DNA of 64,000 nt from Pyxicephalus adspersus (taxonomy: Eukaryota; Chordata; Amphibia; Anura; Pyxicephalidae). Made by a program: the position numbers and the translations under genes. Each line of letters starts with the position of its first letter. Position 1 is the first letter of the stretch. Shown here one piece after another: positions 55,271 through 64,000 of the stretch. The notes beneath the pieces were generated by a model, which was given only the letters and a program-made list of their open reading frames with translations, ran no database searches and was not told where the DNA came from. The DNA is taken from assembly GCF_032062135.1 (NCBI RefSeq), contig NC_092859.1:124493806-124557805 (forward strand). The letters are read 5' to 3'.

Positions 55271-57491
55271 AGGTCAATATGAACATTAAACGAGGACACC
55301 CAGCATGTGTGTTACATCAGCTGAATGCAGTAAATATATATACATTTTCATATAACAATATGAGCTCAATACAAAAGGCTATTATACTATACACAGCTGT
55401 GTAATAGATCACATTAATATTTGGTTATACATGGTGTTGTATAATGTAAGATATGAATATAATTGGCTGTTTTATTTTACACTTCTATGTGTCATAAATT
55501 AGCTATATATAGTAGATGCCCTGTATATAACTCTCCATACAAAATCACTGTGTGCCTCCAGATATATTATCAGGTCAAGACTTCTGGACCCTAAATTTTG
55601 GAAAGATGTGTTCCCCATGGAACTGCCAATGTACTGCAACCGATGCCTTCTTTGTGGCTAAAATCTTCAAAGAACCTCCAAAGAAGCATAGGAAGTTTAG
55701 CGCTTCTTAGAGTTTTCATGACGTTTACAGGATAAAACGGCATTAATTAGGAGTGCCAGTTTCCCTCTAGTTCCTGCCGAACTCCATGTGTTACAGGACA
55801 CTGACATGTCCTGGAGATCAGAAAAAAGATCCACTGAGCATTCTGGAGGAACACAGTGGATGGACTCTCAATAAGTATCCATTTTCTTTTTTGTGACTGG
55901 AGGAGCCATGTGGCAGTACCACCAGTGGGAAGTTTGTCATCTTCTACAGGTATGCTTCTTTTTGGAGGTCTTTCATTTATTGACAGGGTCACATCATCCA
56001 TCAAAAAGGAAAATTTCAGAGCTCCCTCTAGTGGTTGATCTACAAATCTCTTTATTTAGTACAATCCTAAAAATAAGGAAGAGCAATCTGAGAAAACTTT
56101 CTTTTCACATGAAAATGACTTCAAATTAAAAAATACAGTGATATGACACAAAATTATGATATGACCTAGTACACTGACCCAAAAATTGTGCTCAGTACAA
56201 ATAAACTGCTTTCTCTTTACTGTGAAGCAGTTCATCTATTTGCCAGCAGGGGGAACAGATCACCATTAGTATGTGAACATAATTTAATTTTATTGCTTTG
56301 TTTTTTTTCTCTGTGTGATTTTTGTAACTTTCTCTTCAGCATTTCATTCACTTGAGTAGGTAAAGCAAATTATATCTTTAAGAAAAAAAAATCAGTAAAT
56401 TTTGACAGCAGATTAGGGTAAAAAAAAAAGATGTTAAGTTTCTTTTTGTTACAGCTGCGGAGACAGCTGTTTTATTTATTTATTTTTTTACCAGGTTTTA
56501 TGGAGGTTAAAATGTGAGCTGACATTTTCATGCCATAGCCAGAAGTGCTTACTGACATTGTAAAGTAAAATGTCCATCTCACTTTACAGTTGTCGGTCAC
56601 CTTCTCTCTTTCTAACACCAGAGTGAATACAGTGGTATATTACCCTGAAAATACCACAGAATTCACTTTAAGATTAAACAAAATGAATTCTGAGCATGTG
56701 ATATTGTACCCGATATAGGACATGTTTATTAAATAGTGTCTGGGAGGCTGTGGAAAGAATTGATTTTAGATTCAGAGATCGTTTTATCACAATTATCAAT
56801 AAGAATAAAGAAATATTTGGTATACATTATGGTTAAACATCAATTACTTCTATTATTCCAGATTTGTACATGTATGAAGAATATCATTTAATTAAGTCCA
56901 AACTCTGGGCTTTATTTCTTTTTTCTTTATTTAAACCTTTCTTTATTTTTTTGTATTAGGTGTTTTGGAAGGCTTCAAACTTGCCTTGGGCTATTCTCTT
57001 TATCTCTGTTAAACGGATCATCCTGGGGCTGAGAATCATGAAAGCTTAGTGCAGGTGGCAGGGTCTCTTTGAGCACATATCAGGGTTGTATTAGATCTTC
57101 AATGTTAAAACTGATTGTGGACAGATTGGGAAGTAGTCAGGATTTTGCAGTTTTGAACCAAAAGTGCTAAGATTACTTCTGGATTCAAAATACACAGGGG
57201 AGATCGGTAACAAAATTTGGTAATTGATCTCCTATAGCTTTTTCTCCTGACACCCTTCCTATTGGTCCAAGCCAGGTCAAGAACGGACAGGTGAGCCTCG
57301 TGGAGGGGCAGTCATGTGGCAGTGTGGTATGTTCCTGAGCATGTAGATAATATTGGGTGGCCTAAATTACTTCTAAAATATAACTGTGAAAAACATTTTA
57401 ACTCCTGGCTACTATGGCAGCCAATGTTTTCCTTTAATGCTATTGCAGCTGCACTGGTATATTCGTGACAGCAATGAAAGCAACTTGCGAC
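55271..57491. other. Mostly non-coding DNA
   Basis: At 55747-56038 several frames on both strands are open at once, which suggests a repeat rather than an exon. GCTCCCTCTAGTGG (56021-56034) and CCAGCAGGGGGAAC (56243-56256) resemble CTCF sites in divergent orientation. Nothing else is supported. Confidence 0.4.
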
Positions 57492-57730
57492 TTAAGCTGC
57501 GTACACACGTCCAATAATTATCGTAGAAACGAACCACCGATTGACCAAAAATCGTTTTAAAAAAAAGTGCAGACGCCGACAAACGAGGATAGTCATTGGA
57601 CATGAACGACCGGCACGGCGGATCTGATTGGACGAAGATCGTTCACTATCTATTGTGTGTACGGTCGTTCAGTGATCGTGCATGTCTCGAGCATGAACGA
57701 ACGTTCTCTACAGGTGCTTCACTGTATTGT

Positions 57731-57733
57731 GTT

Positions 57734-57792
<59 letters not shown>
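57731..57792. repeat. (GT)n(AT)n microsatellite
   Basis: TGTGTGTGTGTGTG passes into a TA run of about 46 bp. It lies exactly where the Harbinger transposase frame ends. Confidence 0.97.
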
Positions 57793-57793
<1 letters not shown>

Positions 57794-57799
57794 CTTCAT

Positions 57800-58240
57800 G
57801 TACTCAACTTTCATGCAGTCGATAATTACTGCACATGTCTTGGGGATGATATGACCCATTGCTTGCAGTGAGATCCCAGTGGAGAACTTCATGTCCTGCA
57901 GAGATCTTCCAGTGGCAAGGTATCTCAGGGTGGCGATCAACCTGTGCTCAGGTATAATGGACTTCCTCATGAAGGTATCTTGTTTCTGCAGAAAAGGTCC
58001 AACTGCAGAAAGTAATTGCTGGAAACAGACATCTGACATACAAATATAATTCTTGTAGTCATCTGGGAATGAGTGGCGCAGTTCCCGTAGCAGATTCTCA
58101 TGTGAAATGTTGTCTCAGTCCAACAACCAATTCTTACACCACATTTGCCGCTTCTTCTCGATGTCCTCCTCTTCAGCACTAAGCAGACTCATCAAAGCAA
58201 GAGCTGCTTTCTTCTTCCTTGAGAACACTTTGAAGGGCAT
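57800..58240 (-). pseudogene. Harbinger transposase, N-terminal part
   Basis: From about 58240 the minus strand reads VFSRKKKAALALMSLL, then IEKKRQMWCKNWLLD and a stop. It continues as a clean frame 58039-57800 with FQQLLSAVGPFLQKQDT, MRKSIIPEHRLIATLRYLAT and FSTGISLQAMGHIIPK. These are the helices before the nuclease core in PIF/Harbinger transposases (DDE_Tnp_4 type). The DDE catalytic residues lie beyond the truncation and are absent. Confidence 0.85.
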
Positions 58241-58504
58241 ATTGCACAGAGAGACAAAGGAACAGTGTGGTGAATGTTGTTCGTTTGACCTGATCGTTCG
58301 TACACACTATTCACTTCCGCTAGTGCACGTCACTTCCTGTATCAGTCAAACGATCGCATCTATCATGTGTGCAATATCGTTGAACGATCGTGTCGTTATC
58401 TGCATGTACAGGATCGGTGCTATACGATTGTTCAAAGATATCACGCCGGATCGTTGGTCGTTCGTTTACCAATGATAATTATTGGAAGTGTGTACGTAGC
58501 TTTA

Positions 58505-60609
58505 GGCTTTAAACATTCTGCTAGTGACTGGAGATGCCTTCCCTAAAGCTGTATGGGAAGATAGTTCTGATAACCCCTTGGGGATCACTCATGTGAGTAC
58601 CATGCCGCTTCCTTCAGGATAGGGAAGCACTGTATGGTTCATCATGGCACCTCCTGATATAACCAACAAAAAAGCTGCTATGCTACTGTGCTCAAACCTC
58701 CAATTTCTTAAGACCACTTGATCTCTCCTCCTATTTTTTTTGGCTATCATGCTGTATATCTTATCTGGAAAAATTCCAGCAATCAAGAGAGAATAGATCA
58801 TCCAGGAAACAAAATCATCCTCTAGACAAAAGAGAAGATAAGTATCACCCTTTAAATACTCCCCTTTATATCCAAACACAATTTCTTTGCAGCTACTTCC
58901 TGTCTATTTGAACACACTCCGCCAGTATATCATTTCCCTGTGTGGTCCGATTGTGACAGTAGCAGGACATGGCTGTGTAATATGTCCTGACACAGCTGCT
59001 GTTGCCACCATATGTGTCAAACTGACAAAGATGGAGCTCATTTGTAAAACAATTGTCGCCCCATAACAGAAGGTGCTTAAACAAGGACCTTAGTGATAAG
59101 ATCACCAGGTATTATTTTATTGAACGCTGCAAAGTAAGACATTTTTAAAATTATAATAACATAAAAAAGCCTATAAATTAGTTTTTTGCCGGGGTTTAAA
59201 TCTACGACAAGCTTAGTGATATATTCACCTATCATATCCATGGCAAACAGACTTTAATCTGCTTTTCTTGGCATTGGGGATTGCACCTGTGGGTGGGTGC
59301 ACGTATGGCTGTAGCTCCAGCTTCCACTTGGTTCTACCATCACACTGCAGATCACCAGGGTATATACAGTGTCTTTTCCTGCAAAGCCAGACATTAAGCT
59401 TTTCTACATTTTTAACTGCTTGAACAGTAAAAGGATTATGTTGGAGACTCAGCTCTTTGCCAATTACATGCACAATTTCAACTGCCTCAGGCTGACACTT
59501 GACAGACGTTTATCCTGCATCATGGAATGTATTAATTATAGTTTTGCCAACCATTTCAACATTCTTTTTAAAAAAGCTTTGTTTTTAATTATGATGGACT
59601 GAAAAAGTAAAATAAAATGTTACCGGTTTATTGGTATCTTGTGTACATTACTAGGATAGCCCTGCCAGTGACCTGTGTATGATATCCCAGGATAGCCCCA
59701 CCAGTGACCCTTGGTTGGTTGATGCTTCTGAACATTTAATTTTCTGTTTAATAATTATATTTGTGCATAAACAGGTCAGCAGTTCCTGAGGTGAAAGGAT
59801 TTTTGTAATCTGAAAACATGAACTTGACAGTAAAGCTGATTTTAAGACCCTTTAATAAATTATTGGAATAAATCTTTGTATGAGTATAGTCTACCTACTG
59901 CAGAAAATACTGAACTAATGACTGCAGAAAATATTGAACTAATGACAAAAAATATTCATCAGCACTAATTACTAGAGCTTTTAATACATCTGTCACAATT
60001 ATAAAGTGGCAGTTTGCATGATAACAGAATACAGTTTGATAGATATCGTTCACTACTTTGATATTGGTCATCAACAACGGCCACAGTGAAGATTAGTGGT
60101 GTTTGTTTCAAACACTTTGATTTCCACTATCATCACAATTTTTTTTTTTGACATAATTCAAGTGAAGGAGTCATGAATGCCAAATGGCAAAAATAGGCGA
60201 CCTATTATAACAATCATACATTATAACAATAATAATAATAGAGTTCCCCTATTTCACAGATGGACAACAAACCTGAAACATCAGTATGCAGGTTAGAAAA
60301 AAAATACTTTATAGCATTAGACTGTATTTGTGTTTTAGTAGTATTGTTTGCATTGTTGACCCAAGGACAAAAATTAATAATTGCATGGATCTGAAGTCTT
60401 ACAGCAATTCCTAGTCCTGGCTTACTGTATGCCCCTTGCCCTTACAACTGAGAAGCCCAAAACAACTGAGAAGCCAGTAATATGGAGGAGCTGTGTTTAA
60501 CTGTAGAATGTCTCCTATTGAACTTAATTACCAATTAGAATTTAAAGCTATTCACTGTGGCAAAAACAGTTGAAAGCTGTTTTTTTAACAAGCTGGTCCA
60601 TCACATGTG
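58505..60609. other. AT-rich non-coding DNA with short duplications
   Basis: A 24-bp tandem duplication (ACTGCAGAAAATACTGAACT at 59897, repeated at 59921) and a looser pair around GGATAGCCCTGCCAGTGACC (59654 and 59691). Minus-strand frames at 58589-59105 have no recognised domain. Confidence 0.45.
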
Positions 60610-61112
60610 TACCGTATTTTCCGGCGTATAAGACGACTGGGCGCATAAGACGACCCCCAACTTTTCCACTTAAAATATAGAATTTGGAATATAATCGCCG
60701 TAAAGGACTACCCCTCTTCCAACGCACATCAAATAAAAATTAAAAAACATCAGATTTGATTTCAATATGGTAATTTTAATTCAAATGCTTATGACATGCA
60801 TGTACTTTACAGAAAAACTGTCACTTATAAACATAAGGCTGTTTTTCATCAAACATGTAAACGTAAACCAGTACATTAAACTTTTCCTAATTCACTCTAA
60901 AGCTGAATGGAAGGATAAGACAATAAACCCATGGGAGCTGCCATGCTGTTTGTTTTCTAAGCTGTCAACCCACTGGAACTGATGATGATAGAAGGAAAAA
61001 AAAACAATAGAGAGAGAACAAGTACCCGGCAAGTCCCTGGTGAGTTAGCAACTCCCATCATAACTGCAAGCTACGGTATTTTTACAGGTTTTGCTATCGT
61101 GACAGTTTCCCT

Positions 61113-62433
61113 TTAAAAGCCTTCAAAATCCTCCTGTTCATCATCTGATATCATAAGTACATCAATGACATCTTGTGATACATTTGTAAGGCAGTCATCG
61201 TATGAATTGAATTCCGTATCAGATGGTGTGGTCTCAGCTTCATCTTCCTCTTCATTTCGCCACAAGTAGTCGTCCTCCATACCATCTAATGAATTTGATA
61301 TTCCACACTTCTTGAAAGACTTGATTACAGTTTCTGCATCAATATTATTCCAGGCTTTTATGACAAACCTCCACAAAACATCCAACTGTGGAGCACGCAT
61401 GTTTCCTCCTTTTGTAAATGACTTTTCGCCGCTAACCATCCATTCATTCCACTGTTCTCGAATGCGGTCTTTAAATGGCTTGTTTAGGCACACATCCGGT
61501 GGCTGTACCAATGATGTCAATCCTGCAGGAATAACTGCTGCATCTGTCTTTAGTCTTGCAAGCCTTTCCTTGGTGCTGGGAGTTAAATGAGCCCTGAACA
61601 TATCCCACACCAGTAGACTACGTTTTTGAATAAGTCCACCTGGTCGCCTGCTCTATATATTATCAAGCCATAGCTTTATCCCTTCTTCATCCATCCAGCC
61701 TTTTTCATTGACGTGTACAAAACAACCAACAGGGAACTTTTGAGTTTTGGCATTGATTTTCTTTTAAAAATAATCATTGGTCTCAGTTTGGCACCACCAG
61801 CTGTGCATCCTAGTACCCCTGTAAAACTGGACTTCTCATGTCCTGTTGTTTTAATTAAAATTGTTTTTTCACCTTTTTGATGGACAGTTTTATTTCCAAC
61901 CATATCAAAATTCATTGGAGTTTCATCCATATTTCCAATACTACTTAACGCATAGCCATGTTTAGTGCCCTGTCGTATTATGTATCGATGAAAACTATTT
62001 ACTTTGCTATCAAGATCTGCAGGTAATTTTTGGGCAATTTTCGTCTTTTGCCTCAGTACCATATTATGCCTTCCCATGAATCTAGGTACACCAGGATACA
62101 GTGGCCTTAAATCTGTTGCTGTGATCTGGGTTAGATTTGGCCCACTGAAGTGCAAACAAACGTATTTGATTTCCTGTCACTACATAACCATTTTGGCGAT
62201 GCTCATTCACCATGTCTGCTACTTGTTTTTCGAGTTCTGGCCAATGTGGGGTGCCTCTTCTTAATGCACACTGACCCCTCGGCATACTCTTTAATGCTTT
62301 TTCATTTGCTTTCCAGTTATGAACCATCTTTTCTGTTACTCCATATTGTCTTGCAGCAGCGCAGTTCCATGGCAAAGTTTACAACTTTGAGTTTAAAACT
62401 GGCTTATTTCTTTCTTCTTGCTGGTGCGGCCAT
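61113..62433 (-). pseudogene. pogo/Tigger-like transposase (POGK-like), broken
   Basis: Start assigned at 62433 (MAAPARRKKEISQF). A stop and frame change follow almost at once. Then CAAARQYGVTEKMVHNWK and RGTPHWPELEKQVADMV give the CENP-B/pogo-type helix-turn-helix domains (62375-62082). The second frame (62155-61676) carries MDETPMNFD with catalytic Asp 1, then KTTGHEKSSFTGVLGCTAGG. The third (61610-61113) carries WDMFRAHLTP with Asp 2 and SLVQPPDVCLNKPFKD with Asp 3; I count 35 residues between Asp 2 and Asp 3. An acidic tail ends at 61113. The Asp-Asp-Asp triad and the VCxNKPFKD segment match pogo-type DDE_1 transposases and the domesticated POGK protein. A stop near 61770 and frame changes make it non-functional as read. 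Confidence 0.9.
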
Positions 62434-62575
62434 GATGGGGTTTGGACTGTTGGACTTTACTGTATGAACAGGTACAGATACAGACCAACAACCAGCCAAT
62501 CGCATCAAGTGATGTACCTTACAGGCGACTGGCTGGTCGTTGTATACAACTGCTTTGATTGGTTAGAGTGGTCTG

Positions 62576-62659
62576 CCAATTACTGTACTGTTCCTTCTGC
62601 CTCTCAGATCTCACTATTGTGCGAGATCTGAGAGGCAGAAGGAACAGTACAGTAATTGG
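62576..62659. repeat. Perfect 37-bp inverted repeat (hairpin) in Tigger leader
   Basis: The arms 62576-62612 and 62623-62659 are perfect reverse complements around a 10-bp loop. The arm begins CCAATTACTGTACTGTTCC. A second pair, GCAGCTTGCTTCCCCTTGCT at 62831-62850 and its inverse at 62917-62936, lies 170 bp further on (24-bp arms). Confidence 0.96.
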
Positions 62660-63027
62660 AGGAGGGATAAAGGAGGAGGTAAGAGGCGTGTACAGTGGCA
62701 GCCTACACGCCTCTAAGGCGCGCTCCACACTAAACCCGAAGACCCGCAGCCCTCCGAGTTGAATGGGCGGGTTCTGGTGGAGAGCCAATCCAGGCTCACG
62801 TTCTCCTCCTCGAGGTACAGGAAGATGTGTGCAGCTTGCTTCCCCTTGCTTCATACTCCCCGCACAGAGCGGGGACTCGGCCGGTGCACCCCCCACCATA
62901 TGCGCCGGACATATGAAGCAAGGGGAAGCAAGCTGCAGGTAAGTACCCGGCCTATAAGATGACCCCCCGACTTTGGCACAGATTTTTCGGGGTTAAAAAG
63001 TCGTTTTATACACCGGAAAATACGGTA

Positions 63028-63844
63028 CATCAGCATCTATCAATTTCTTTTTGAAGTATGCAGTAACTCTTTGCAGTCTGTCTTTTATTAGTTGTATTAT
63101 GTTAGATACGAGACATTGGATCATTGAGGGTTACAGCATATTACACATTTTTGTGATGTCACGGGATTGCACCATGTTGTAATATTTTTTTAATTGTGGA
63201 GTGCTGACCAATAAAGTGTAGTGCTCTCCTAGCTGTATTAAACCATACAAGAATGCTGCAGAGTTACTGTCTATCCACATTTGACAAATGTTTGTTATGT
63301 TTAGTAAATAGTTGTGTAGATCTAGACCAGATGCTGGAATAGTACATAGAAGTTGGATATTTCCTGGCTGTATGGCCCTCTCTTTAGTCCAATTGTATGA
63401 TTAGAAAGATTTGTTCTGTTGGATATATACAGTGTACAGTTCTTTTTTTTAAGAATTTTTAATATTGTCAAAAGGTTTTATTTATGTAATTTATCTAGAA
63501 ATGAAAAAAGTTTTTTCCCTCTATCATATAAGTATTGAATTGAGCCTTCCACCCTGTGGGGTTCCTGTACCCCTCCCTAAGCCACCTACTCTTAGTAGGT
63601 GAAACATGAATATAAGATTATCCTTATCCTATCTTCTGCCTGTGGTGCCTATGCAAGGATGACATGACTTTCCTACTGGGAAGATTCCTGAGCAGTCAAA
63701 ATTTCATGAGAAGACACTTAGCAATGGTCTGGACTTGGAATTTAACAGAAATCTTTTGTGTACATATTTCACTAACCCAAAATGGATGATTTAAGGAAAG
63801 GAGGAGGAGGAGGCAGGAAATGTATGTGTACTTTACATTGTAGT
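63028..63844. other. AT-rich non-coding DNA
   Basis: Nothing supported. Confidence 0.45.
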
Positions 63845-64000
63845 TAAAGAAGAACTTAACTGAAAAGTGCCTAAAAAAAAAAAAATACACTTGCCTTCAA
63901 TCCCGCAGGGCAGTCTGATCCATCCGGGAGTGTTTTGCATCATGTCCTGCATCCGTCCTGTGCCGCCATCTTCTCCTGTTCTTCCTGGTTCTTCATCCTA
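63845..64000. repeat. SINE-like repeat, cut by window end
   Basis: AAGAACTTAACTGAAAAGTG, an A-run and CACTTGCCTTCAATCCCGCA, then GCCGCCATCTTCTCC, follow the order of the copy at 43560. It continues past the window. Confidence 0.5.

Larger units (their letters stand above)
57495..58501 (-). mobile_element. PIF/Harbinger element carrying a transposase fragment
   Basis: TTA at 57492-57494 and 58502-58504; ends AGCTGCGTACACAC and GTGTGTACGTAGCT. The sub-terminal sequences also pair (TCCAATAATTATC with GATAATTATTGGA). About 1.0 kb, with the start of a Harbinger transposase on the minus strand and a GT/TA microsatellite where the rest should be. Internally deleted, but the clearest source relative in this window for the MITEs at 53239 and 50313. 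Confidence 0.93.
60612..63025 (-). mobile_element. pogo/Tigger-like DNA transposon, nearly complete
   Basis: TA at 60610-60611 and 63026-63027. The ends CCGTATTTTCCGGCGTATAA and ACACCGGAAAATACGG are inverted repeats with sub-terminal repeats of CGTATAAGACGAC type. A minus-strand transposase fills 61113-62433. Between the transposase start and the right end lies a GC-rich leader with two strong inverted repeats. Length 2.4 kb, close to the expected size. Frames are broken in two or three places. Confidence 0.94.

Noticed and set aside
55747..56038. Several open frames on both strands
   Set aside because: Simultaneous openness on both strands suggests a repeat; no consistent splice phase.
62519..62899. 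126-codon minus-strand frame
   Set aside because: Lies across the hairpins and GC-rich leader of the Tigger element, upstream of the real transposase start.
1..64000. tRNA, rRNA, snRNA genes and CRISPR arrays
   Set aside because: None seen. Tandem repeats here have no unique spacers and are minisatellites or microsatellites.

Overview
The window is vertebrate nuclear DNA, most likely from an anuran amphibian. It is AT-rich, CpG-poor and free of bacterial-style operons. It is packed with repeat types that I associate with frog genomes: Tc1 with long inverted repeats, L1/Tx1-like LINEs, Ty3/Gypsy LTRs, Harbinger MITEs with AGCTGCGTACACAC ends, pogo/Tigger elements with CCGTATTTTCCGG ends, and hAT-like MITEs with 8-bp duplications. 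The species is an inference; no single-copy gene that I recognise anchors it. Almost every reading frame that looks like protein belongs to a mobile element, and all of these are broken.

Layout. 0.5-3 kb: a Tc1 element inserted inside one arm of an older inverted-repeat element. 3-12 kb: dispersed repeats, a TA microsatellite, a palindromic MITE, a 52-bp minisatellite and otherwise featureless AT-rich DNA. 12.4-14.5 kb: two L1-like 3' ends facing opposite ways. 17.67-17.84 kb: a 170-bp open segment between good splice sites, the best candidate here for a host coding exon. 18.8-19.5 kb: a Tigger-like MITE with a 51-bp-arm hairpin, fused to an L1 3' end with a poly(A) tract. 20-30 kb: sparse, with three more copies of the palindromic MITE and one weaker candidate exon at 29.7 kb. 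30.1-38.3 kb: a Gypsy element with GGTAG duplications, a minisatellite split by an L1-like LINE with a 15-bp duplication, and a solo LTR with ACAAC duplications. 43-45.1 kb: repeats, then a CpG-rich segment with CTCF, NRF1 and RFX X-box-like motifs and a splice donor, probably the start of a gene on the + strand. 46-50.6 kb: several hAT-like MITEs. 51-53.7 kb: a broken gene of a cysteine-rich protein family I know only as an unnamed multicopy family, split by two other insertions. 54.9-55.3 kb: a decayed minisatellite. 57.5-58.5 kb: a Harbinger element. 60.6-63.0 kb: a pogo/Tigger element still holding all three catalytic Asp codons. The window ends inside another SINE-like repeat.

For host biology the points that matter are the promoter-like island at 44.5-45.1 kb, the exon candidates at 17.7, 29.7 and 49.4 kb, and the interrupted unnamed gene at 51.0-53.7 kb. 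The rest records repeated insertion, nesting and decay, and several insertions can be ordered in time from their junctions.
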